Made by a program: the position numbers and the translations under genes | Assembly: GCA_030581615.1 (NCBI GenBank) | Contig: JAKTTT010000006.1 | Span: forward strand, 432,145-496,144 | Direction of reading: 5' to 3' | From: Alloascoidea africana | Lineage: Eukaryota > Ascomycota > Alloascoideomycetes > Alloascoideales > Alloascoideaceae | DNA: 64,000 nucleotides | Shown here: in pieces, positions 31,928-42,203 of the stretch | Layout: each line of letters opens with the position of its first letter | Numbering within the stretch: position 1 is the first letter of the stretch | The notes under the pieces: model-generated | What the model was told of the DNA's origin: nothing | Seen by the model: the letters and a program-made list of their open reading frames with translations, nothing else | Database searches by the model: none

Positions 31928-33619
31928 ATGGGGAACGCTCCTACCAAGGAAGAAAGCGATTTACACTCACGGTACCGATCTACGGGATCGCTTGCAAGGC
32001 CAAGTTCTAGCCTGACCGTGGGCCAGAACTCTTCAAGAGCTCGTGCTCGTTCTCTACAATCTGTCCCAATCAATACCGAAACAAGAAGACCTTCTGCTGG
32101 ATTTCTTGCGGCTGTAGAAGGCTCTCTGGGAAATGGTGATAATAGTGCCTCCCAGAGGACGGCCCACAGAGGTTCGGGACTTTTAAGTGGCAGTCCAAGA
32201 ATATCTTTACTTGACAGGCATATCGGATCAAGCATGACCTCTACTTCGACAAAGAGAAAACGGAGAAAGGAGAGAGACAAAGAACGTGAGCTTGAAAAAG
32301 AGCGCGAGAGAGCTGCTGCTAGAGAGGCCATAATCAAATGGGATGAAGTGGTTGATGGTGGCTATTTGGGCCCACACGGCACATACACCAGAACCCAGGA
32401 TTTCAACATTTATGTCGTTAAGCAACTAATTCTGGACCGAAAATTGGCACCTTTTTTCAAGCCTTTAGAAGATTACGATGATTCTATGACAGACTTGGAA
32501 CTTTTCAATGCTATTCATGAGAAGGAGTTGGAAGAAGCTAAAAGCTCGGCGACGGAGGAAGAGGAAGAAGAGGAGGCAAAGAGCAAAAGTTTAAAGGGGA
32601 AGGAAAAAGCTACACTAGTTGCACCAAATCCAGAAGCACAGGCAAACGGCGATGTAGAGTCTGATTTTACAAACGGTGGCATAGCATGTGAAGAAAAGGT
32701 TCAGTCTGCATTCAAGAATGGTGTTGTTCCTCCAGAAGTCTCTATTTACCGCAATGGCATTGAATGTCCTATATGTTTCCTTTATTATCCGAATGCATTG
32801 AACATATCCCGATGTTGTGGCCAACCTATTTGCACGGAATGTTTTGTCCAAATCAAGCGCGAAAACCCCCATTATCCACACGAAAACGATGGAAACAACG
32901 ATCCAGGCTCCAGCACCTCTGAAGAGCAGAAAGAACTGATTTCAGAACCTGCATGCTGCCCTTACTGTGCTGTTCCTGACTTTGGAGTCACTTATCAACC
33001 GCCTGCTAACCAGTGGGGGTTGGGTACAAAAAGCAATGCTTCGAGCAATAATCAAGATGCATCAACCTCTTCTTCATTGGCGCCTCCTTCTCAGCCAACT
33101 AGGAGAAGAGGTTCTGTTCCACCAAATGCCCCTGGCGTTATTACAGTTGACCAAGTTCGTCCAGATTGGCAATTGAAACTGGTACAGGCAAAAGCAAAGC
33201 TAGCAAGAAGATCAGCAGCTGCAACTGCCATTCATGCGTCCTCTTTGCTTTTAACCAGCGGAGGAGGTAACCGGGCTAGAAGACAAAGCCGTTTGTCTTT
33301 GGCATCGGGAGGAAGAAGAGGTTCCTCACAAAGCGGTGGCCACTCTGGATCACAAAACGATCGAGCTTTGGCGGAAATGGAAGAGAGAATGATCATGGAA
33401 GCCATCAGAATATCTTTATTAGAAGAAGAGACTAGAAAGTTGGCACTTAAACCACAGGATGAAAACAAAGCTGAAGGTTCTTCCGGCCAGTCTGTGGCCG
33501 CCTCGGAAGAAAGCAATGTGAGTCTTCAACCACCCGAGTCTGAACGAGCCCAAATTGAAATTGATATCCAGGAGGCACAGCAAGATAATAGCAACTGTTT
33601 TTCAACAGTGCAAAGTTAG
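31928..33619 (+). CDS. SIP5: Sip5-like RING-type zinc-finger protein
   Basis: A 563-residue protein. It starts MGNAPTKEES, a likely N-myristoylation site. A basic coiled stretch is followed by VDGGYLGPHGTYT and LAPFFKPLEDYDDSMTD, which match the Sip5 N-terminal conserved block. The RING-like core is GIECPICFLYYPNALNISRCCGQPICTECFVQIK (about residues 277-312), completed by EPACCPYCAVPDFGVTYQPP. Conserved blocks IRPDW-like (VRPDWQLKLVQAKAKL) and MEERMIMEAIRISLLEEE (UIM-like helix) follow. In S. cerevisiae, Sip5 interacts with Snf1 kinase and Glc7/Reg1, and filamentous-fungal relatives are SipE3-type proteins. The RING suggests ubiquitin-ligase activity. Confidence 0.9.
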   Translation: MGNAPTKEESDLHSRYRSTGSLARPSSSLTVGQNSSRARARSLQSVPINTETRRPSAGFLAAVEGSLGNGDNSASQRTAHRGSGLLSGSPRISLLDRHIGSSMTSTSTKRKRRKERDKERELEKERERAAAREAIIKWDEVVDGGYLGPHGTYTRTQDFNIYVVKQLILDRKLAPFFKPLEDYDDSMTDLELFNAIHEKELEEAKSSATEEEEEEEAKSKSLKGKEKATLVAPNPEAQANGDVESDFTNGGIACEEKVQSAFKNGVVPPEVSIYRNGIECPICFLYYPNALNISRCCGQPICTECFVQIKRENPHYPHENDGNNDPGSSTSEEQKELISEPACCPYCAVPDFGVTYQPPANQWGLGTKSNASSNNQDASTSSSLAPPSQPTRRRGSVPPNAPGVITVDQVRPDWQLKLVQAKAKLARRSAAATAIHASSLLLTSGGGNRARRQSRLSLASGGRRGSSQSGGHSGSQNDRALAEMEERMIMEAIRISLLEEETRKLALKPQDENKAEGSSGQSVAASEESNVSLQPPESERAQIEIDIQEAQQDNSNCFSTVQS

Positions 33620-34162
33620 TTTTGGTCTTTACTGGGCTATTTAGGACTCAAAGAGTTAGACTTCCTGGCAGCCCATCACATCCACTCTCTTCAGTTTATT
33701 CCATTTTTTACAAGTATGTTTGCGGCTTCTATATCTTTAATTCTTCTCCTCTTTTTTTTTTCTATTCAATTCATAACGTACATTGATGTTTTATATTTTT
33801 GCCGGAATTTTCTATTTATTTGCTTGGGAGCTAGTCGTCATGCTTTTTTAGGAGTGAGTATAGGAATACACAGAACGCTCAATTTTGTTTGTTAGTACTT
33901 TTGGTCTTGCCGTTAAAATTCACTCCCTTGGAGAATAGTTTTACTCTTGAAGTAGAAACTACTTCGGACTTGTTGAAGCATGAGCTTTTGTAAACATATA
34001 ATTGGTAGTTGGAGACTTACTATTTCAAATAGATTGCAGGCTAGGGTTGGCGATGAGCTGCTGACCATTATTAAGCAGACAGTGCCTCCACACTCCAACA
34101 CCAAGACCCTTCTACAAAAACAGACCCTTCGACTTTAACACCAAAACTGTTGTGCTTGCTCA
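33620..34162. other. intergenic, no gene seen
   Basis: Terminator and promoter region between SIP5 and the peroxidase gene. It has poly-T tracts and no convincing ORF. Confidence 0.5.
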
Positions 34163-34654
34163 ATGTCATCTTTCTACAGTCTTACATCGAAGGATAAAAA
34201 GAACCAGGACTTTCCATTCAAGCAGCTCAAAGGAAAAGTGGTGTTGATTGTGAACGTCGCGTCAAAGTGCGGTTTCACACCTCAGTATAAAGAACTCGAG
34301 TCTCTCTACGAAGAGTACAAAAAGGATGGCTTTGAAATCATCGGCTTCCCCTGCAACCAATTCGGAAACCAGGAACCTGGAACAGATGAAGATATAACTC
34401 AGTTTTGTTCTGTGAATTTCGGCATTACATTCCCCGTCTTGAAGAAATTAGATGTGAATGGGAGGCACCAGGATCCAGTGTATGAATACTTGAAGAGCCA
34501 GAAGAGTGGCACTTTAGGGTTCAAAGGGATCAAGTGGAATTTTGAAAAGTTTTTGATTGACAGAAAGGGAAATGTTGTGGATCGGTTTTCGTCATTAACA
34601 ACACCAGTTAATATAAAGCCCCGGATTGAAGAACTTTTGAAGGAAAGCGCGTAA
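34163..34654 (+). CDS. HYR1: thiol peroxidase of the glutathione-peroxidase family (Hyr1/Gpx3-like)
   Basis: A 163-residue thioredoxin-fold enzyme that is the usual length of yeast Gpx proteins. Peroxidatic Cys36 is in NVASKCGFTPQY. Cys64 is in the FPCNQFGNQEPG motif, and the resolving Cys82 is in DITQFCSVNFG. Numbering of Cys36 and Cys82 coincides with S. cerevisiae Hyr1, which senses H2O2 and passes oxidation to Yap1. WNFEKFLIDRKG completes the Gln/Trp/Asn active-site set. The Cys rather than selenocysteine and the missing dimer loop indicate a thioredoxin-dependent enzyme. Whether it also acts as a Yap1 sensor is inference. Confidence 0.92.
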   Translation: MSSFYSLTSKDKKNQDFPFKQLKGKVVLIVNVASKCGFTPQYKELESLYEEYKKDGFEIIGFPCNQFGNQEPGTDEDITQFCSVNFGITFPVLKKLDVNGRHQDPVYEYLKSQKSGTLGFKGIKWNFEKFLIDRKGNVVDRFSSLTTPVNIKPRIEELLKESA

Positions 34655-34820
34655 TATTCATATGGTTCGGAACGCCATCTTAGCTACATGAAGAGCTCTT
34701 GCATTACAATGTACCAATAACTGTTTACTATTCTTTTACATATTATGAATCAAAACAAATCTAGTTTATAAACGAGCTTTTCCTACTGTACACAACATCA
34801 TCAATCAAAACTTGTCCTCC

Positions 34821-37800
34821 TCAAGCTCTCTTCTTTCTTCTTCCACCTTTCGTAGCCACCTTTCCATTCGCCGACTTCTTCCCCGTCTTTTGCCTTTTCG
34901 CAGCGGGCTGCTCAATCTCTTCGACCTCTGAAAGCTCGGAGTCTTCATCGTTTATAATATCATGCATTGCTACATCTTCGTTAGAGGTGAACTCGCTCTC
35001 CTCGCTTTCAACAACTCGGGATCGTTTCCTCAATGACCGCTGCTTTCCAGAGCCCGTAGACTTTCTTGAGCGCTTTTCTGGTTCTTCGGTTTTAGTTTTG
35101 GTTGACTTTCTACCAGTCTTGGCAGATTTTGATTCTTTTTGTTCAGTAACCTCATACTCTTTCACCAGCAGTTGCAAAAGGGTAGAACACCTTCTCGATA
35201 TCTCAATTGACGTTCTGGAAAGGAAAAACCAATCAAACTGGAAAAGTGGTGACTGCCTGATCCGATCTCGAATTATATCATAAACGTTGATATCACTGTA
35301 CTCAGAGTCTTTCAGTCCTAGTTTGTTCAAACATATCAGCAAGTACCTATCTTCTTCCTCGCTGTACAAACGACGTCCAGCGCTGGTAGGATATTGAATA
35401 ACCAGTTCTTGCAGAGGATTCTCATACATTGAAATTTTCGCGTTTAGCGCTTTTTCCTGTTGCTCCAGTTTTCGGTTTTTGGACTCCCCTGCCTCAATTT
35501 GTGCAATATATCGGTCATAACCGCTAATCTCTGTGTACCTTTCCCAAAATACTTTCGCGTACTCCTTCACTTGATCTAGAGTCTTCACTTTAGAAGTAGA
35601 GCCAGTCTCCTCGCCTCCAAACTCAGAAGCAATCGCCTTTATACTGTTGCGCCCATGTTTGGCACACATCTGGATAAAATGTGTAAAGTCACGACGGGAC
35701 CAATTACTAAGTCCTTGAAGTAGCAACTCTTCCTTTAGCTCTTTCTCCTTGTCTGTTAACGGCTCTGAATTGTCTATTTCTTCTTGCTCTGCCTTTTGTT
35801 GAGCTTTTAGCTCCTCTTTATCTTCTTTTTGGCCATCTCCCAAAGGAACTTTGTAACCAATTTGCTTCCTGTAGTACGCCTTCTCCTTGTCATAAATGAC
35901 TTTGAGCTCTGGTGGGTAAAACTGGTGGTCATGGATATGGATTTGCTTCGGTGGTCTAGGACCAGGAGCATTCGCAGTTCGTCCACCAGTATGTAAAACA
36001 TCCTTGTAATACATATCAACGGAGTAATTATCTTTTCTTTCTCGCTTAGCTGGGTTGATCCAGAACAGACCGCCACCAAGTTTCTTATTGCCACTTCCAT
36101 TTTCATTCTTCTTCTTAAAGTCTTCGCCATTCCATTCGTAGGCAGAGTCGGAGGTAAACTTTTGAAGGTCATCAAGGCCTAGCTTTTCATATCTAGAGTT
36201 TAATTTTGCTGTCTTTTCTTCACCCTTCTTCAAAATTTCATCAATATTAATGTCATCGTTGGCATCTTCTGTGGAATCTCCACCCTTGCCATCTTTTTCG
36301 GCCTTTGCGCTTTCTTTTTTGTTTGAAGCAGTTTGGAAAATCGATGCTGCTCCGTGCTGAATCATATTCAGCAGATCGTCCTTGGAAGCGGCTTTTGATG
36401 CCTTTGATTGTGCTCTGCCTTGCTGAATGACAAGCTGGTCAAGTCTCAGTTTCTGTGTTGCTCGTTCAAGAACCTTTTCTTCAATCGCATTCTCGGTTAC
36501 AAATCTGAAAACCATCACCTGCTTTGTTTGCCCAATTCTATGGGCTCTGTCCATGGCCTGTAAATCTGCCTGTGGGTTCCAATCAGAGTCATAGAGAATG
36601 ACGGTGTCAGCAGTTGTTAAATTGATACCTAAACCACCAGCTCTTGTCGTCAACAAAAAGACAAACTTGGATGAATTTGGCTTGTTATATTCATCGATAG
36701 ATTTGATACGGTCTTCGTGATCAGTAGAGCCATCGATTCTGCAGTACTCAAATCCTCGGAATAGGCAATAATCCTCCAAAATATCGAGTAATCGACTCAT
36801 CTGCGAAAAGATCAAAACGCGTGAGCCTTTAGATTTCAACTTTTTCAACAACTTGTCAAGGATCTTCATCTTTCCAGCGTTATACACCAAATGTTCATCT
36901 GTGGTATACGGTGGACCCGGCTCCGCTCCTTCAAACAAATACGGATGATTACAGCATTTTCGGAGTTGCATAACTATATTCAAAAGTCGGGTTTTAGATT
37001 CCTTTTTCCCATTGGCCCCGTTCACAGCGTCAATATCTTTCTCCAGAATCTTTTGATACCATTTTATTTGCATCTCAGACATCCCGACATATAGGTTGAT
37101 CTCCTTCTTTGGCAGCAAAGATTTTTCAACATCGGACTTGATTCTTCGCAAAAGAAAAGGCTGCAGCACTTTATGCAATTGCTGCACGACCTGATCCTGT
37201 TTCTTTTGCTTCTCCTCCTCAGTTAAGTTGGTCTCTGAGTTTTTACCAGTATCGAACCATTCGTCAAAAGTATCTGCATCGGAAAACACATCGGGCAGGA
37301 TGAAATTGAGCAAAGCCCATAATTCGTGTAGATTATTCTGAAGAGGTGTGCCAGTTATCAAGAGTCTATTTCTGGAAGTGAACACTCTGATAATCTGTGA
37401 GAGCATCGATTCCTCATTTTTGATTCTATGTGCTTCGTCAATAATGATATATTCCCAAGCAAACTTGTTAAATTGCGCTTTTTCCCTGATGACAATCTCA
37501 TAGGAGGAAATGCACACGTCAAAGTCACAGGCCAACAGACGGTTCTTCACTAAATCTGCTCTTGTTTCTTTATCTCCTTGAAGAATGAAAACATTAATTT
37601 CAGGTATCCATCTCGCAAATTCCCTGGCCCAGTTATCAAGTGTAGATTTGGGTACAATGATCAAATGTGGCCCTCCGATACCTCTTATGAAACGAAGGTA
37701 TCCAATAAACGAAATAGTCTGCAAAGTTTTCCCAAGACCCATTTCATCTGCTAATATACCAGAAATATTATTCTCGTGAAGAGATATCAGCCAATTAAGA

Positions 37801-38497
37801 CCATGAATTTGATAGTATCTTAGTTTTCCATTAATATAACCAGGACTTTCACCAAAAACCGTAGTTTGCGCCGAGGATTGTTCATCCAAAAGAAGTTCGG
37901 CATCTTCTTCTTTTTCTGTTTTCCGGTGGCGATTATCTTTAACTACCGCCCCATCATTTGTCAACTCCTTGGAATTAATAGCATCGACAATCTTTTTGAA
38001 ATCAGGATCTTTCTTTGCTTTAGCATCAATAAAGTGCCGAAACAAGTCGGTAAGACCAAGTAAATAGTTGAATCTTTTTGCAGATTCTTCGACCTAAAAT
38101 TACATCTCAGTATTTCGTCAAAATTTGTTGCAATAAAACAAGCCAACATACGTTTAACTTCTTTTTCGTGTTTTCAACCAAGTACTTGGCCTTTTTCTCT
38201 TCTATGGGTAGTGGTGTAAAGGCTCTGAAAGGTGTAACGTCCTGTAAGCAAGTTAGATAGGTGAAAATGAAATTGTAAACAATCTTCCTGGCAATTCAAG
38301 TGACCTACATAGGAAGATTCCATCCCAGACTGAAAACAAATAATTAGTATCTTTCTTAGTTGGATGCTAACGCGACATTATGAAGAACCGCATACCTCTG
38401 ACGGAGCGGGACTGGGCGAAGAGCGATCCATCACTCCAGCTGCTGATTGAAAGCGTTCGACAACAGATTTTTTTTCCGGTAGCCCCTCTGTAGACAT
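34821..38497 (-). CDS. ISW1: Isw1, ISWI-type chromatin-remodelling ATPase, four exons
   Basis: Exons 38497-38396, 38329-38309 (21 nt), 38241-38152 and 38093-34821, all joined in phase 0 by introns of 66, 67 and 58 nt, give 1161 residues. The spliced N-terminus restores the family's [15 protein letters not shown] region and [15 protein letters not shown], then [12 protein letters not shown]. The Snf2 ATPase has [12 protein letters not shown] (~185), [11 protein letters not shown], and helicase-C motifs [19 protein letters not shown] and [10 protein letters not shown] with [19 protein letters not shown] ([19 protein letters not shown]) and SLIDE ([17 protein letters not shown]) domains follow. 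A Lys/Arg-rich tail ends the protein. Isw1 spaces nucleosomes. The first exons and the 21-nt exon are invisible to plain ORF calling. Confidence 0.93.
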
Positions 38498-39734
38498 GTT
38501 TGTAGGATCCTTTAAACAAAAAAATGGAGAAACTACGGTGTGATGAAAGGTCTGGATGAGGGAAGACTGAAGTATCATAGACGCGTTCATATCACGTGCT
38601 AGTGGTGAACAATTTGAAAGTAGGGTAACAATCGTGTGGAGCGTGGAAAATGTCACCGCAATCGCTCACAAAACCGTGTCTATGACCATTTTTGATTTTT
38701 GGAACAGCCACCACCACTCCATTTTCATAATTACACATTTACTTTTTGCTAGGTTGACAAGGTTGGTAAGTTTGGTTTAGAACATAGTTAAAAACCTCTT
38801 GCTTTTGTGTGCAGAGCAAGAGGATAAGATATATTGTATGAACTTGGACTCAGTTTTGTGGCTGGGTATAATAGATAAAACAAAATGGTGACTCTCGTGG
38901 CCATCAATTACTAACAATCGAAACATGCCTTTTGCTCGGTCAATAGTGTGTTTATCTAAATGCTGTATCCATTGGAGCAAAAGGCACATTTCGAATGTTA
39001 GTGATTGATGGCCACGAGAGTCACCATTCTGCCAAATCCTCTAACACTTCATTGATTATTTAGTAAGATAGATAGACATATATAAATGGCAACATGAGTT
39101 TCTTTTTACTTGAAAGGGTCGTCATAAGGCCAATTCTCACATTATTGAAGAGTCAAGCCATAAATGGTCTTCAAAAATAGCAAACCACAGGAGAACTGAG
39201 CTCTAAATTAGCTGTAGCACAGTAGATTATGTCTAGAACTAGGAGGAAATTAGTTTTCGAGATTTAAAACCCGAAATTGGGGAGATTAGCAAGGGTGTTC
39301 TCAAGCCAACTATAACTTGCGATGAGATTTATCACTTCTCAAAAGCTAGACAACGCTGAGCAAATCCAATGTTTTTTGATCAATATGATTATTAAACATG
39401 TCTCTATCGAACTAGTCGGAAGATAGTTCAAGCGCCATGGTGTTAAGGATGTTGCGGAGCTAAAAACACATGAGCTACGTTGGGTAGTTCCATAGAATTT
39501 TGCTTTTCTTTATGAATTGGTTGTCTACTAGGCTGTAGCAAAAATATGTTTGATTCATAAAAAGCACCAATTAATAAAAAAGCATAGAGTATTTTGACCA
39601 TACAACATAGAATCACTGTTATAGATCTAGAGACAATTCGTTTGTCTCATGGTTACTACTTTTGAATTCCCTAAATCCATATTTCGTACCACATGCAAAA
39701 AGTAAACACAATCTATAAACAAAATAGTAAACAA
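38498..39734. other. intergenic region carrying a long inverted repeat
   Basis: About 1.2 kb upstream of ISW1 and downstream of DUN1. No ORF is convincing; the inverted repeat is listed separately. Confidence 0.5.
38884..39028. repeat. 54-bp inverted repeat with 37-nt loop
   Basis: Left arm 38884-38937 and right arm 38975-39028 are reverse complements at 50 of 54 positions. The shared core includes GATGGCCACGAGAGTCACC and GAGCAAAAGGCA. As RNA it would fold into one long hairpin. No ORF or splice site lies within it. It could be a small non-autonomous element (MITE-like), a hairpin RNA or a terminator-like structure. I see no clear target-site duplication. Confidence 0.85.
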
Positions 39735-41510
39735 TCATCCTTTAATGTTCATCCAAGGATGACTCAAGACCTCATCAACGTCTAACCTTTGTAAAGGATC
39801 AACGACAAGCATTTTAGAAATCAAATCAAGGGCAAAGTCGGAAATATTATCCCACCAAGGAGAATAAAAGTTGTAGATGCCACATAAAATCTGCTCCTTC
39901 ATACTGGGTGGGCCCAACTCCTCGCTGAATGGCTGGAAACCACAAAGGGTGATATAGAGAACAACGCCTCCACTCCATATATCAACCGCTTTTGTGTACT
40001 TTCGAAATTGATCAGTCCCAATGATTATCTCGGGTGCCACGTAGCTAGGTGTTCCACAAAGCGTTTTTGCAAAAGAGGATTCTCCAACAAACTTTGCAAG
40101 ACCAAAATCCGCAAGTTTGACGATCAATTGACCCGTTTCTGCATCTCGAGAAAGAAGAATGTTTTCAGGCTTTATGTCTCGATGCGTTATCGACCGATCA
40201 TGTAGATGTTTTAGTCCCTCCATTACCTGGACAAACAGATACCTAGATTCTGACTCGGATAACCGTTTATTCTTGACAATGTATTCGAAAAGCTCTCCGC
40301 TATTTGCGTATTCGAGAACCAAAAATGTGCCATCTATTTCTTGAAACGCTTCTTTCAACTGGAGTACGTTTCGGTGTTTGACACTCAGTAACAGTGAAAT
40401 TTCGTTCTGGATATCGGTAATATACTTTGATTCGTCATCTTCTTCGTTCCCCGGAGTGGCATTATTAATCGAGGAAAACTGTTTCCTTTGAGGGTGGAAT
40501 ACTTTGACAGCATACTTGTTCCCGGTTGCTTTTTCAACTGCCACTTTGACCTGAGCGTAATGTCCAGATCCAAGGTCTTCCCCCACAATATAATGATCAA
40601 AAAAAGACCGCTCGTGGATAAACGTCTGTCCATTGTTGGACGACATTGAAAAAAATATTGAGTTCTTCCCCGTACATTTTCCATTGTCATTTTCGTTTCG
40701 GAATGGGTATCTAAATATGTATTTAACTGTTGGAGCTAATTGTATGAGGTCTCCATTTTTGAGCCTGACTTTATTGTCTTTGCCTACTCTGAGACCATTG
40801 ACATATGTACCATTGGAGCTAAGATCAAGGAGATAAACAAACTTTTCTTCACTCGACGTTTCGTTAAATCGGGTGGCTTCGAGTGTAAATAGACAATGCC
40901 TATTCGAGACCTGGAGGATTTGAAAAGTATAATCGCATTCACTTGAAGTATTAAAGTTAGCATCTTCTAATAAGAGGAAAAAACAACGCCCATTCCAACA
41001 CACTTACATGCTTCTCCCCAAAAGTATTCCTTTTGATTGGGGATTACTAGGGGTTGTTAACTTGATATGCGGCTGCTCTGTGCTAATAGAAAACAAATCT
41101 CCCCATACACAAGGTGAATCGCATTTGCTTTCTTCTGATTCAGAAATGTCGACAGACTTTTGCGTCAACACAAGGTCGGGTCGTCCGCTTTCTATCGGTC
41201 GTGAGCGAGAGAGAAAAGATTCATCAAAGTTAAACACAAACTCATCAGCAATGCTGACATCTCCATCTTCGTCATATTCCTCGTCTTCCTCAGGCTTTTT
41301 GGCGTAGTCAGAAACTTTTTTGTCCAGCTCCATTTGTGAAAGTGAGGAAGAATTTTCAGCGCGGGATGGAAAAGCAGGAGGTTGAATCCACTTGCTTGAA
41401 GACGGCTGCCGGTTTTGGGGAACTGGTCCTGTAGTTCTTTGCATCTCTACCTCGTGTGTCATCATTTCTCTGATGGGGGATGAACAATCTATGAGACCTC
41501 TGTTATCCAT
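39735..41510 (-). CDS. DUN1: Dun1-like FHA-domain checkpoint kinase, spliced
   Basis: Exon 1 41510-41008 and exon 2 40941-39735 join across a 66-nt intron (GTAAGT, GCTAAC, acceptor CAAG) to 569 residues. The join restores the FHA start: LLGRS, then IECDYTFQILQVSNRHC and DLSSNGTYVNG. Without it the FHA domain is split. The kinase domain has GSGHYAQVKVA, AVKVF, HRDIKPENILL, ADFGLAKF and GTPSYVAPE. It then has ELGPPSMKEQILCGIYNFYSPWWD, as in Dun1. A single N-terminal FHA and no C-terminal FHA separate it from Rad53. Dun1 acts below Rad53 to raise dNTP levels after DNA damage. The N-terminal ~150 residues are acidic and Ser-rich. Confidence 0.87.
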
Positions 41511-41679
41511 CTTTTGCTGTGTCGAGAGACAATAGGAAGGAACAAGGCGGTCAAGGATAGATGAATCCTGAAGTAACCAAACCAGGTCACTTGACAACTA
41601 TGAGTCGTTGAGAGTGATAAAGTAATGGAGGTTAGGTTTGTACAGTGAGACAAGCCAAGTTTTTCAGGAAGTAGTGACG

Positions 41680-41892
41680 ATGTCTTCACAGCACACCATT
41701 TACTTCGGACAAACTCAGCCAAAACAGGCCCACAACGCAGCATACTTACTTGACCATGGTTCAATTGAGAAGGTGCTATATCAGTCATCTATGCTCATCA
41801 AAAATCTTGCGACACAAAGAGTAGCAATTGTGGGCAATTTTGACTTTATTTATTTGTTTTTTTTGGTAGTTTTCTTAGCGCGTTTCATTTGA
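41680..41892 (+). CDS. possible small protein, unknown
   Basis: Starting from the ATG at 41680, a 70-codon frame begins MSSQHTIYFGQTQPKQAHNA and has good codon variety for its first 50 codons. It then becomes a hydrophobic low-complexity tail (FIYLFFLVVFL). The tail may be read-through into intron or UTR. It lies just upstream of DUN1 in the divergent direction. I do not recognise it, and it may be spurious. Confidence 0.3.
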   Translation: MSSQHTIYFGQTQPKQAHNAAYLLDHGSIEKVLYQSSMLIKNLATQRVAIVGNFDFIYLFFLVVFLARFI

Positions 41893-42203
41893 ACTTCACG
41901 TGAGAGCGTGTTTATTTCGTGTCTCATTTCAGAAAAAGACGCGTCACACATTCCGCGTTTCTCAATCAACAGACAAAAATTACTGTGACTTTCCAGTTTT
42001 TTTCTCTATTTCAATTAGTCCCCTTGGGTAGAAATACGACCTTTTAGGTTTAAAGGCGTATCATAATTGCAGATGTTTTAATTAATTACAGGTAAAAAAA
42101 GGCATTCATTCTACCTAGATCTATTTACATCAAGTCATGTCTGAAGATCCTCAGACCCTTTCTTTTTTTTTGTCCTCAACCACGCCAAATGAGGAGTATT
42201 GTT

